DNA of 54,333 nucleotides. Origin: JAENVT01 sp031373785 (GTDB lineage: Bacteria; Actinomycetota; Acidimicrobiia; Acidimicrobiales; Ilumatobacteraceae). A model generated the notes under the pieces. It saw nothing but the letters and a program-made list of their open reading frames with translations. It had not been told where the DNA came from and did not search any database. Every line of letters begins with the position of its first letter. The first letter of the stretch is position 1. The stretch covers positions 1 through 54,333 of the forward strand of contig JANMNE010000072.1 of assembly GCA_031373785.1 (NCBI GenBank), given 5' to 3'. The position numbers and the translations under genes were made by a program. Positions 25,930 through 33,986 of the stretch are shown here, piece by piece.

Positions 25930-25963
25930 AGTTGGGCCGGACCCCGAAGAGCCCGGCCCAACT
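25930..25963 (-). terminator. Perfect 11-bp stem-loop between pstS and pstC
   Basis: AGTTGGGCCGG (25930-25940) pairs perfectly with CCGGCCCAACT (25953-25963) around a 12-base loop. It starts 13 bp after the pstS stop and there is no U-tract behind it. Such hairpins after a binding-protein gene commonly give partial termination or protect the 3' end of the abundant pstS message, so that PstS exceeds the permease. Confidence 0.65.
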
Positions 25964-25976
25964 ATAGGTGGATCTG

Positions 25977-27167
25977 TCAGGCGCCGATCTTGGCGATGTT
26001 CAGCAGCGCCTTGGCCTGCAGGTCTGCCGGCAGCGGCGCGTAGTCGATCGCCTCCGCAGCCTTCTGGCCATCGGTGAGCAGATACGTCAAGAACCCGCGG
26101 AGCGCCTCAGCCTTGGCGGGATCGGCCTGCTTGGTGTAGGCGATGATCCAGGTCTGGGCGGCGATCGGGTACGAGTCGTCGCCGTCGGCCCAGCCGAGGA
26201 AGTACGTCAGGTCGTCGTTGATCTTGGCGCCCTTCGCAGCGGCGGTCGTGCCCTCGAGCGTGGGCTCGATGTACTTGCCCGCCTTGTTCTTCACCGAGGC
26301 GAAGACCAAGTTGTTCGCCTTCGCGTCGCTGAGATCGACGTAGCCGAGGGCGCCCTCGGTGGACGAGATGATCTGGGCGACGCCGCTGTTGCCGTCACCG
26401 CGTTGCGTGTCCTCCGGGAAGGCGTAGTCCTTCGCTGCGCCACCCTTCCACGTGCCGCCCGCGTCGGGTCCGGCAGCGGCGTTGATGAACTTGGTGAAGT
26501 TCTCGGTGGTGCCGGATGGATCGGCGCGAACGGCCACGACGATGTCGGTATCAGGCAGTGTGACGCCGGCATTGTCGGCGGCGATCAGCGGATCGTTCCA
26601 CTTGGTGATCTCGCGCTGGAAGATGGCCGCAACGCTCGTGGGGGACAGCTGCAGCTTGGCCACGCTCGGCAGGTTGTACGACAGCGTGATCGGGGCGATC
26701 ACGGTCGGGACGTAGACGAAATCGCCACCGGTGTACTTCGCCTTGTCGTCGGCCTTGACAACGCCGTCGGTGCCGGCGAAGTCGACCACGTTGGTCTGCA
26801 GGTCGGTCTGGCCCTTGCCGGAACCGCCGCCGCCGTACTCGACCGTCAGATCGGAAGCGACCCCTGAGAGGGTGGCGATGGCGTCGTCGTAGAAGCTCTT
26901 CGGGAACGTCGCGCCGCTACCGACGAGGCTGCCCGACAGCTTCGGGAAGTCGACCGTCGCACCAGCGGCTGCGGTCGTCGGGGCGGCCTCGGTGGTGCTC
27001 GCATCGCCTGCCGTCGTTGCCGCAGGCGCGGCTTCCGTCGTGGTTGCAGCGTCGCTCGCGGCCGGGGCGGCCGTGGTGTCGGCCTTGCTGTCGCTGCCAC
27101 ATGCGGCGGCAACGAGCGAGAGCGAGATGATTCCGGCGAGTACGAGTCGCCGCTTGACTGGGTTCAC
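25977..27167 (-). CDS. pstS: Phosphate-binding lipoprotein PstS
   Basis: This is a 396-residue periplasmic/exported phosphate receptor. The signal MNPVKRRLVLAGIISLSLVA ends in a lipobox (VAAAC), so the Cys near 22 is lipidated. A Thr/Ala-rich linker follows to about residue 80. The phosphate-binding core shows GSGATFPKSFYDDAI, VEYGGGGSGKGQTDLQ, VDFAGTDGVV, ITKWNDPLI, VRADPSGTTENFTKFI and EGALGYVDLSDA. GTG 27167 is chosen because AAGGAGACA lies nine bases upstream. A PHO box is placed upstream at 27238-27271, so it should be induced by phosphate starvation. Confidence 0.96.
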   Translation of the reverse strand: MNPVKRRLVLAGIISLSLVAAACGSDSKADTTAAPAASDAATTTEAAPAATTAGDASTTEAAPTTAAAGATVDFPKLSGSLVGSGATFPKSFYDDAIATLSGVASDLTVEYGGGGSGKGQTDLQTNVVDFAGTDGVVKADDKAKYTGGDFVYVPTVIAPITLSYNLPSVAKLQLSPTSVAAIFQREITKWNDPLIAADNAGVTLPDTDIVVAVRADPSGTTENFTKFINAAAGPDAGGTWKGGAAKDYAFPEDTQRGDGNSGVAQIISSTEGALGYVDLSDAKANNLVFASVKNKAGKYIEPTLEGTTAAAKGAKINDDLTYFLGWADGDDSYPIAAQTWIIAYTKQADPAKAEALRGFLTYLLTDGQKAAEAIDYAPLPADLQAKALLNIAKIGA

Positions 27168-27237
27168 GTATGTGTCTCCTTGATTGGGGATGAACAACGC
27201 TGGTCACCGTAAAGATCGAAGTTGACGTGGAAGCGAT

Positions 27238-27271
27238 GTACGGATGAACGGAAGGTGAACGAGGAGTGAAC
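27238..27271 (-). promoter_or_regulatory. PHO box: three direct repeats phased at 11 bp
   Basis: On the minus strand the units GTTCACTCCTC, GTTCACCTTCC and GTTCATCCGTA follow each other exactly 11 bp apart (plus-strand GTGAAC/ATGAAC cores at 27266, 27255 and 27244). This matches the direct-repeat PhoP site described in Streptomyces (GTTCACC-type units). It stands about 70-100 bp before the pstS start, where an activator of pstSCAB belongs, and could also serve the divergent oxidoreductase. Confidence 0.8.
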
Positions 27272-27273
27272 GC

Positions 27274-27291
27274 TTCTCGACAGCTCGAGAA
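27274..27291. promoter_or_regulatory. 18-bp perfect palindrome next to the PHO box
   Basis: TTCTCGA (27274-27280), CAGC, then TCGAGAA (27285-27291) is a perfect dyad beginning two bases after the last PHO-box repeat and 53 bp before the oxidoreductase ATG. It looks like an operator for a dimeric regulator of the divergent gene; no matching regulator is identified. Confidence 0.4.
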
Positions 27292-27343
27292 TTGGCCCGA
27301 TTGGGCTAGCGTCAAGCCGACCCTTCCGACGGAGTGCATCACC

Positions 27344-28735
27344 ATGAACGCTGCCTCTGGGCGCCGCACGCTGGGCAGCATCACCGAGCCCGCTCGACAG
27401 ATCGACGTAATCCACGAGACCGACGTCCTGGTCGTCGGTTCCGGGCCGGCCGGTCTGGCCGCAGCGTTGGCGGCCGCTCGCACCGGGGTCGACGTGACGC
27501 TGGTGGAGCGATTCGGGTGCTTCGGCGGCAACATCACGGCCGTCGGCGTCGAAGGCATGGCGTGGTATCGACACGAGGAAACAGTCGAAGCCAACGGCAT
27601 CGGCCGCGAGTTCGAGACCCGGGCGCGCGACATGGGCGCGGCGGTGCCCGAGAGCCAGTCGCTGTCGTTCGAGCTCGACGCCGAGGGGTTCAAAGTCGTC
27701 GCCGACACGCTGGTCGAGGAAGCCGGTATCCGGGGCATGCTGCACCGCACGTTTGCCGCGCCGATCATGGATGGCGACAGCGTCATCGGCATCATCACCG
27801 AGTCGAAGGCAGGCCGCGAAGCGATTCGCGCCTCGCGGGTGATCGATGCGACCGGCGACGCCGATGTGGCGCACCGCGCCGGTGCCCCGACCGTCCTCAC
27901 GCCCAAGGAGCAGATGATGGCCGCGTCCGTCATGTTCCACCTCGCGGGTGTCGACAAGAAGGCGTTCATCGAGGGGGTCAGAGCCGACCCGCAGACCTAC
28001 AAGGACTGGGCGGGCGGCGGCGAATGGAACATCGAGACCGGCGGCAAGGAGGACGACATGTTCTCACCGTTCCTCAAGGCGCCCTTCGTACAGGCGATCA
28101 AGGACGGGATCCTGCCACCCACCCTGTCGACGTTGTCGGGGACGTGGGGTGCGATTCACGACACTGGAGAGCTCACCTACATGAACATCGTCCACATGGA
28201 CGGCATCGACGGCACCGATCCCGACGACCTGACGCGAGGGGAGATCGAGGGTCGTCGACAGGCCATGCAAGCGATCGACGCGCTCCGCCGCTACACGCCG
28301 GGTTGCGGGTCGGCACGTCTGCGCAACTTCGGTATGACATTGGGCATCCGCGACACCCGCAAGATCGACGCGGTGTACAACATGACCGAGCGCGATGTGC
28401 GCGAACAGGGACGGTTCGACGATTCGATCGGGATCTATCCGGAGTTCATCGACGGGTACGGGATCCTGCTCCTGCCGACAACGGGCCGCTATTTCCAGAT
28501 CCCATACCGAAACCTGATGCCGAAGGGAGTCCGCAACCTGCTCGTCGCCGGAAGGTCGTCGGGCGGCGATCGGGTGTCGCACGCCTCGACGCGTAACATG
28601 TCGTGTTGCGCGGTATTGGGACAAGGTGCCGGAATCGCCGCAGCTCTGTCGATCCATTCCGGCGCTGATCTCGATGCCGTCGACATCCGTGCGGTCCGCA
28701 AGGAGCTCGACCGGCAAGGTGTGCGCTACGAATGA
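27344..28735 (+). CDS. FAD-dependent oxidoreductase (FAD_oxidored family)
   Basis: This is a 463-residue flavoprotein of the family with an N-terminal Rossmann motif (TDVLVVGSGPAGLAAALAAA), the following VERFGCFGGNITAVGVEGMAW, RASRVIDATGDADVAHRAGA in the middle, and a C-terminal LLVAGRSSGGDRVSHASTRN / GQGAGIAAALS. Members are poorly characterised; some act on sugars or polyols. ATG 27344 is preferred over the GTG at 27266, which lies in the PHO box. Its stop overlaps the CDF gene's start (ATGA). Being divergent from pstS, it may share phosphate control. Confidence 0.85.
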   Translation: MNAASGRRTLGSITEPARQIDVIHETDVLVVGSGPAGLAAALAAARTGVDVTLVERFGCFGGNITAVGVEGMAWYRHEETVEANGIGREFETRARDMGAAVPESQSLSFELDAEGFKVVADTLVEEAGIRGMLHRTFAAPIMDGDSVIGIITESKAGREAIRASRVIDATGDADVAHRAGAPTVLTPKEQMMAASVMFHLAGVDKKAFIEGVRADPQTYKDWAGGGEWNIETGGKEDDMFSPFLKAPFVQAIKDGILPPTLSTLSGTWGAIHDTGELTYMNIVHMDGIDGTDPDDLTRGEIEGRRQAMQAIDALRRYTPGCGSARLRNFGMTLGIRDTRKIDAVYNMTERDVREQGRFDDSIGIYPEFIDGYGILLLPTTGRYFQIPYRNLMPKGVRNLLVAGRSSGGDRVSHASTRNMSCCAVLGQGAGIAAALSIHSGADLDAVDIRAVRKELDRQGVRYE

Positions 28736-29670
28736 GCGCTGAACCGGGTCGCGGCGGGGATGGCCACAGCCACGATCATGGCGCGGCCGCGCTTCGGGCC
28801 GGTGCTCGGCACATCAAGCCGCTGGCCATCTCGTTCGGGTTGATCGTCGCGTTTCTGGCGGTGCAGGTCACCGTCGGGGTTGTGACCGGCTCGCTGGCGC
28901 TCCTGTCGGATGCCGGCCACATGGCCACCGATGCGCTCGGGCTCGGGATGGCGTTGGCGGCAATCCATGCCGCATCCGCGGCGCAAGCGCATCCCCAGCG
29001 AACGTTCGGGTTGTACCGGCTGGAGATCCTGGCGGCCCTGGTCAACGCGGGGCTGCTGTTCGCGGTTGCCGGATACGTGTTGTTCAAGGCCGTCGGTCGC
29101 TTGGGTGACGCGCCGGAGGTCGCCTCGACCCCAGTGCTCATCGTCGGGATCATCGGCCTTGCGGTCAACGTGGCGGCCTTCCTGTTGTTGCGCGCCGGGG
29201 CGAAGGACAGCCTCAACATGCGCGGTGCCTACCTCGAGGTGGTCAGCGACACGCTCGGGTCGATCGGCGTCATCATCGCGGCCGTCGTGTGGGGCATCAC
29301 CGGTTGGACGTGGGTGGATCCGGTCATCGGTGCAGTGATCGGCGTGTTCATCCTGCCCCGAGCGTGGAAGCTCGGCCGCGAGGCCCTGCAAGTGCTGGTG
29401 CAAGCCGCCCCCGAGCGTCTCGACATCCCCGCCCTGCAGCGCGAGCTCGCCACCATCTCCGGTGTTGTCGACGTGCACGATGTGCACGTCTGGACGCTGA
29501 CCTCGGAGATGGAAGTCGCCACCGCCCACCTGATGGTCGCCGTTGGCACCGACTCGCACTCGGTGCTCGACCAAGCTCGTCAGCTGCTCGCGGATCGGCA
29601 TGGCATCAAACACGCCACGCTGCAGGTCGAGCCCGAAGACCACCACGGCTGCGACGACGTCAACTGGTAG
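28732..29670 (+). CDS. Cation diffusion facilitator (zinc/cobalt-type exporter)
   Basis: This is a 312-residue CDF membrane transporter exporting divalent metal in exchange for protons. The N-terminus is His-rich (HSHDHG). Six helices follow, and a cytoplasmic C-terminal domain carries VVDVHDVHVWTLTSEM and late His/Asp residues (EDHHGCDD). The helix 2 metal site is SDAGHMATD (HxxxD). The helix 5 site reads YLEVVSDTLG, so Glu replaces the usual His (ExxxD), which may change metal choice. Translation is coupled to the upstream oxidoreductase by a 4-bp overlap. Confidence 0.9.
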   Translation: MSAEPGRGGDGHSHDHGAAALRAGARHIKPLAISFGLIVAFLAVQVTVGVVTGSLALLSDAGHMATDALGLGMALAAIHAASAAQAHPQRTFGLYRLEILAALVNAGLLFAVAGYVLFKAVGRLGDAPEVASTPVLIVGIIGLAVNVAAFLLLRAGAKDSLNMRGAYLEVVSDTLGSIGVIIAAVVWGITGWTWVDPVIGAVIGVFILPRAWKLGREALQVLVQAAPERLDIPALQRELATISGVVDVHDVHVWTLTSEMEVATAHLMVAVGTDSHSVLDQARQLLADRHGIKHATLQVEPEDHHGCDDVNW

Positions 29671-29760
29671 CGGCGGCTGGGCGCGACGCAGTTGTCTGGC
29701 GCGTTCGGTCACTCACGCGCTGATCACCTCTCGGGCATCGACCCTCGCTCGACGCAGCCA

Positions 29761-30975
29761 TCAGGCAGCACCGCGCTTGGGTGGACCGGTGGTCATGACT
29801 TGGTCGTCGGGGAGCGAAACGGTCAGTTCGCGGTTGGAACCGAGGGTGACAATCCAGCCGTTGTGGTGAATCTTCTGATGATGCTGCTCACAGACGGGCA
29901 ACAGATTCTCGAGATCCGTTCGGCCGTGGTGTCGCCACCACATCACGTGATGCAACTTGGTACGGGAGTAGCGCACCCGGCAGCCGGGGATCGCACAGGT
30001 CGCGTACAGTCCGAGCAATGCGCGCCGTTGAGCCCGGTTCGCCAACCGTGTGGTGCGACCCAGATTCAGAACGCCCGGTGCTTCGATCACGACGCCGTTG
30101 CGCACCTTGATCGAATAGACGTTGGCCCGGGACCGCACCGTCTCCAAGAACGTGTGCGGAAGGTCGACGTCGAAACCCCAATTAGGGCGCGGTCGACCGT
30201 CGGGCAACGGGTTGATGAAATCCTCGACGACGACGAGCTCGGGTCGACCAACCCGCGCACCCTCGCCATTCAGCAACGCCAAGAGGGCGTGGGCACGCAG
30301 GAACGACTGCCTCTCGAACGGATCCGTCGGACATCCATCGGGATGAGCATCATGGAACATCGCCTCGATCTGTGCGTCGAGACGGGTCTCCAACCTTGCC
30401 CACGTCGCCGGATCCAACGTGACCGACCAGCGACCCATGCCAGTCTCTTTGTCTATCCAGCTGTTGCAGCGGATCGCCCGACGTTGCCGCTCCAACCGTT
30501 CCAGCCCATCGACGTCGCGTTCCAACCGACGGGCCTCCTCGCGCACGTGGTGGCGGAACTCGTCCGGCGTGGTCTGCTCGGCGAGCTCGACGAGCCGTTC
30601 ACCTTGCTCGACCAACTTCTCCCGTACGGCTGGTTGCAGGTCGCGCAGCGTGCGGGTCAACACGTCGACGTGCTCGCCAGACACCCGCCCCTCACCCAAC
30701 GACGTACCGAGGGCGGGCACCGCCTCGGCGGTCTCGGCTCGCTTCAACAGCTTCCCGCCGTTGCTGACGGACGTGTTGCCGGCTTCGGCCAACGACTTCT
30801 CAGGGAACGACGACACCTTGGCCAGCTGTTGGGCGAACGCGACCTCACGGCCTTCAACCCACGACTTCAACACCCGCAAATCGCTAACTGCGGTCGAGAG
30901 CACGGCTCGATCGAGACAGCCGGCATTGACTCCTGCCACCCGTCCGACCAGGCCGTGCACCTCTTCCGTCCGCAT
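29761..30975 (-). CDS. DUF222 / HNH endonuclease signature protein (13E12 type)
   Basis: This is a 404-residue protein of the family found in many copies in actinobacteria. The N-terminal two-thirds is a helical DUF222 domain (coiled-coil-like from about 90 to 170). The C-terminal HNH motif is CAIPGCRVRYSRTKLHHVMW then WRHHGRTDLENLLPVCEQHH, with paired Cys and catalytic His. Some members derive from mobile or intron-related nucleases; the cellular role is unclear. I start at MRTEEVHG (30975); a GTG at 30984 is possible. It is divergent from modA. Confidence 0.88.
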   Translation of the reverse strand: MRTEEVHGLVGRVAGVNAGCLDRAVLSTAVSDLRVLKSWVEGREVAFAQQLAKVSSFPEKSLAEAGNTSVSNGGKLLKRAETAEAVPALGTSLGEGRVSGEHVDVLTRTLRDLQPAVREKLVEQGERLVELAEQTTPDEFRHHVREEARRLERDVDGLERLERQRRAIRCNSWIDKETGMGRWSVTLDPATWARLETRLDAQIEAMFHDAHPDGCPTDPFERQSFLRAHALLALLNGEGARVGRPELVVVEDFINPLPDGRPRPNWGFDVDLPHTFLETVRSRANVYSIKVRNGVVIEAPGVLNLGRTTRLANRAQRRALLGLYATCAIPGCRVRYSRTKLHHVMWWRHHGRTDLENLLPVCEQHHQKIHHNGWIVTLGSNRELTVSLPDDQVMTTGPPKRGAA

Positions 30976-31065
30976 ACATCTCACTCTCGCAGATGGGTGT
31001 TACAGGGTTGTTCGGAGCTGCAGTCGGAAGAGGTTGCATCGGCTACTCAGCCGATCGTGCGTGGT

Positions 31066-31082
31066 TAGTCAACGTGTGACTA
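31066..31082 (+). promoter_or_regulatory. Inverted repeat upstream of modA
   Basis: TAGTCA (31066-31071) and TGACTA (31077-31082) form a perfect 6-bp dyad with a 5-bp spacer, ending 11 bp before the modA ATG. Its position at the likely transcript start suggests an operator. It does not match the ModE consensus that I know. Confidence 0.35.
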
Positions 31083-31093
31083 TTGTTCCGAGT

Positions 31094-31888
31094 ATGGGCA
31101 GAACATCTCGACTCATTGGTGCGACCGCCACCCTTCTCGCATTCGTCGGTGCATCGTGTGGAAGCGACTCCGGGTCTGCGAGCACCGAAGGACCGACGAC
31201 CGTTCCGGCGGTGTCGGGTGACATCGTGGTGTTCGCAGCGTCATCGCTGACTGAGGCGTTCGCTCAGATCGGCGCGGCGTTCGAGGTCGAGAATCCCGAT
31301 GCGAACGTCACGTTCAACTTCGCCGGTTCCGGTGATCTCGTCACCCAGATCGGGCAGGGTGCGCCAGCCGACGTCTTCGCCTCGGCCGACGACTCGAACA
31401 TGACCAAGTTGAGCGATGCGGGTGAGAGCGCCGGCGAGCCGGTGTCGATCGCCAGGAACACGATGGAGATCATCGTCGAGAAGGGCAATCCGAAGGCCAT
31501 CACCGGTGTGGCCGATCTCGCAAAGTCCGGCCTGATCGTCGTGTTGTGTGCCGATACGGTCCCGTGCGGGAAGAGCGCCGCAGCGGTCCTGAAGAACGCC
31601 GGTGTGACTGCTGCGCCGAAGAGCTTGGAAGACAAGGTCAAGGGTGTGGTGACCAAGGTTGCCGCAGGCGAGGCCGACGCGGGAATTGTGTACGTCAGCG
31701 ATGTCGACGCTGCCGGTGATGCGGCCGAGGGCGTGGAGATCCCCTCCGACATCAACGTGATCAACAACTACCCGATGGTCGTGACCAAGGAAGCAACCAA
31801 CACCGCCGGAGCTCGAGCCTTCATCGACTTCGTTGCGAGCGACGCCGGCCAGGCAATCCTCGCCACGTACGGATTCCTCGCGCCCTGA
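31094..31888 (+). CDS. modA: Molybdate-binding lipoprotein ModA
   Basis: This is a 264-residue exported solute-binding protein. A short signal (RLIGATATLLAFVGASC) ends in a lipobox Cys, and a Ser/Thr linker follows. The ModA signature is clear: IVVFAASSLTEAFAQIGAAF, NVTFNFAGSGDLVTQI, GAPADVFASADD and AGEADAGIVYVSDVDAAGD. It binds molybdate or tungstate outside the membrane. No modB or modC is adjacent, so the partner permease must be elsewhere. The msrB gene follows 56 bp later in the same direction. Confidence 0.93.
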   Translation: MGRTSRLIGATATLLAFVGASCGSDSGSASTEGPTTVPAVSGDIVVFAASSLTEAFAQIGAAFEVENPDANVTFNFAGSGDLVTQIGQGAPADVFASADDSNMTKLSDAGESAGEPVSIARNTMEIIVEKGNPKAITGVADLAKSGLIVVLCADTVPCGKSAAAVLKNAGVTAAPKSLEDKVKGVVTKVAAGEADAGIVYVSDVDAAGDAAEGVEIPSDINVINNYPMVVTKEATNTAGARAFIDFVASDAGQAILATYGFLAP

Positions 31889-31944
31889 GTTCGATACTGT
31901 CGACCTCAGCGGCCAACCGCCGCAGTCTCTACGGAGGATTGACG

Positions 31945-32349
31945 ATGCCTGAGATCGAACGCAGCGAGGCCGATTGGCGTGCGACGTTGACGCCGGAGCA
32001 GTACGAGGTACTGCGTCGGGCCGGAACCGAGCGAGCCTGGAGCGGCAAGTACGTCAACGAGCATGCCGACGGCACGTACCACTGCGCTGCGTGTGGTGCC
32101 GAGCTGTTCGACTCGACCGACAAGTACGAGTCAGGGAGTGGCTGGCCGAGCTTCTTCCAGACCAAGGCCGCCGACGCGGTCGATCTGATCGAAGACAGTG
32201 GCCACGGGATGATCCGCACCGAGGTCCGCTGCAAGCGGTGCGGATCGCACCTTGGTCACCTCTTCCCCGACGGCCCGGCCCCGACCGGTCAGCGGTACTG
32301 CATGAACAGCCTCGCGCTCGATCTGGTCACGGATCCGAACGACGCCTGA
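31945..32349 (+). CDS. msrB: Peptide methionine-R-sulfoxide reductase MsrB
   Basis: This is a 134-residue repair enzyme reducing methionine-R-sulfoxide in proteins. It has the zinc-binding pairs CAACG and CKRCG, the core SGSGWPSFFQ and DSGHGMIRTEVRC, and the catalytic Cys in GQRYCMNSLAL. No signal peptide is present, so it is cytosolic. GGAGGA lies just before the ATG. The PadR-like gene starts 2 bp after its stop, so the two are cotranscribed. Confidence 0.96.
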   Translation: MPEIERSEADWRATLTPEQYEVLRRAGTERAWSGKYVNEHADGTYHCAACGAELFDSTDKYESGSGWPSFFQTKAADAVDLIEDSGHGMIRTEVRCKRCGSHLGHLFPDGPAPTGQRYCMNSLALDLVTDPNDA

Positions 32350-32351
32350 CG

Positions 32352-32882
32352 GTGGCGCGTACGACGGCACAACAACTGTTACTTGGCGAGTGGGCCTGCC
32401 TCGGCATCCTGTATCCGGAACCAACGCATGGCTTCGCCATTGCGGCGCGGCTGAAGCCGACGAGCGACATCGGTCGCGTGTGGTCGATGTCGCGCGCTCT
32501 CACGTACCGGTCGCTCGACCAGTTGACGACTCGCGGCTTCGTTCACGCGGTGGGGGAGGAGCCGGGGATCGCCGGCGGCAACCGCACGATCCTGGCTGCC
32601 ACCCGCAGCGGGCGGGCGCAGCTTCGCAAGTGGCTCCACACGCCGGTCGCACACCTCCGCGATCTGCGCAGCGAGCTGCTGCTGAAGTTGATCATCGCCG
32701 ATCTGTGTGGCATCGCCGTCGATGACATGCTCGACCGCCAGCATGTGCGCCTGACCGAGCTTGCCAACGCCATGGTCCTCGAGGATGACGTGGATGCACC
32801 GGTCGACGTCGTCGATCTGTGGCGTCAGGAGTCGTCACAGGCCGCGCTCCGCTTCCTCGACCGGTTGCCCCGCCGGCACTAA
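32352..32882 (+). CDS. PadR-family transcriptional regulator
   Basis: This is a 176-residue regulator. The N-terminal winged helix has the PadR pattern (LLLGEWACLGILYPEPTHGF, then SRALTYRSLDQLTTRGFVHA and NRTILAATRSGRAQLRKWL). The C-terminal half (LLLKLIIADLCGI...) is the helical dimerisation part. The GTG start two bases after msrB indicates coupling, so it probably responds to oxidative stress or represses its own operon; the ligand is unknown. Confidence 0.8.
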   Translation: MARTTAQQLLLGEWACLGILYPEPTHGFAIAARLKPTSDIGRVWSMSRALTYRSLDQLTTRGFVHAVGEEPGIAGGNRTILAATRSGRAQLRKWLHTPVAHLRDLRSELLLKLIIADLCGIAVDDMLDRQHVRLTELANAMVLEDDVDAPVDVVDLWRQESSQAALRFLDRLPRRH

Positions 32883-33119
32883 ATGCCGTGATGCCCGCCC
32901 GCGGGAGGTCATTCGGCACTGGTTTTCGCGACGTTGTCGGCCGATGATGTGGGTGAGCGTGTAGCGCGTGCGAGCCGAGTGTCACGGGATGGGCGGCACT
33001 GCCGAAGTGCGCGCTACACGACGCAGACGAGTTCTCTGCCCCAGCTCCTATGCAACGCGCGCCTCGTCGACATCGTCGGGATGTGCCAGCGACAGCCAGC
33101 TGTCGCGGCGTAGACCTGC
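32883..33119. other. Non-coding scar region with inverted repeats
   Basis: No intact gene is seen. GTGTAGCGCG (32959-32968) and CGCGCTACAC (33010-33019) form a 10-bp inverted repeat, and GCGACAG/CTGTCGC (33089-33106) forms a tight hairpin. On the minus strand, a short in-frame end SWLSLAHPDDVDEARVA plus stop (about 33050-33103) looks like the tail of a lost gene next to the dead acetamidase. Confidence 0.35.
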
Positions 33120-33925
33120 TCAGGACGCGAAGATCTCCCGACTGATTCCAGCGTGGCAGCCAAGCGTTGCGTCGACCACCTGTGTCACACCGAGGTCCAT
33201 CGCCACCGACGCCAGCGAGTACGCATCGTCGGCGCTCAGCTGCAAGTGCGTCTGCATGAGCCACAGCATCTGCGTTGCCGCCATCCGCATTGCCGGCCGC
33301 TCTCGGCGGGGGCGACGCCCATCACGCCGAAGTGAGGGCGAACGGGCACCCTGACCCGTCGGCTGAACGGTTGTCGGGCGCTCGGGTCGGGTGGCGTCAC
33401 CACGCCCGGTATGTCGTAGATCGGCCGGGTTGTGAAGTCGTAGGCGAACGCCGGCTCGGCCAACTTCCCGAACGCATCCCCTGCGGTGCCGGGCTCGGTG
33501 AGCTCGTAGATCGTGATCCGTTACTTTCCGAACTCGTCGTACAGCAACCCCCAGTTGGCTGCGCAGTTGCTCCCATACGCCAGCCGCGGTCGCATGTCGA
33601 GGATCCGCACCATCAGCGTGTCGCCCGGCTGGGCGCCGCGCACCGCGATCGGGCCGGTCATGACGTGGACACCCGGGCCTCGTTCTGGCCCCGGGATGCC
33701 GGCTCAGATCGCCCGGATGCCGTCGTCCATCAACAGGTCGGGCGCGTCGCCGGCGTGGTGCGTGACGGCCTCGATCTCGATGATGTCGCCGGGGTCGACC
33801 TCGAGGACCGCAGGGATGTCGCGGTCGATGTATCCCCAGAAGCAGGTCTCGGGTGTCGCCGCAAGGTGATGACGGGTCGCGGCCTCACCGATCCGGCTGG
33901 TCAGGTCGAACGCGGCACCCGGCAT
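33120..33925 (-). pseudogene. Acetamidase/formamidase family gene, inactivated
   Basis: The minus strand reads as one long frame of the FmdA/AmdA family: TPETCFWGYIDRDIPAVLEV, DPGDIIEIEAVTHHAGDAPD, GVHVMTGPIAVRGAQPGDTL, LAYGSNCAANWGLLYDEFGK, then VRVPVRPHFGVMGVAPAESG. It is interrupted by an in-frame TGA after GIRAI (where Trp is usual) and a TAA after DEFGK (Glu usual). About 120-130 residues are missing after APAESGR. The C-terminus resumes in a different frame as QTHLQLSADDAYSLASVAMD and VTQVVDATLGCHAGISREIF with a stop at 33120. The intact enzyme would release ammonia from formamide or acetamide. Confidence 0.85.
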
Positions 33926-33986
33926 GGCCGCACCGTACGAATCAAGTGTTTCGTCCTCGTGTCCGCTCCGTTATGAATAGATGATC

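Noticed and set aside
29761..30975. HNH/DUF222 gene as part of an active mobile element
   Set aside because: No terminal repeats, integrase or transposase lie near it; it is a common stand-alone actinobacterial family.
33705..33710. In-frame TGA of the acetamidase read as selenocysteine
   Set aside because: The family has Trp at this position, a TAA also interrupts the frame and a large deletion follows, so this is decay rather than recoding.
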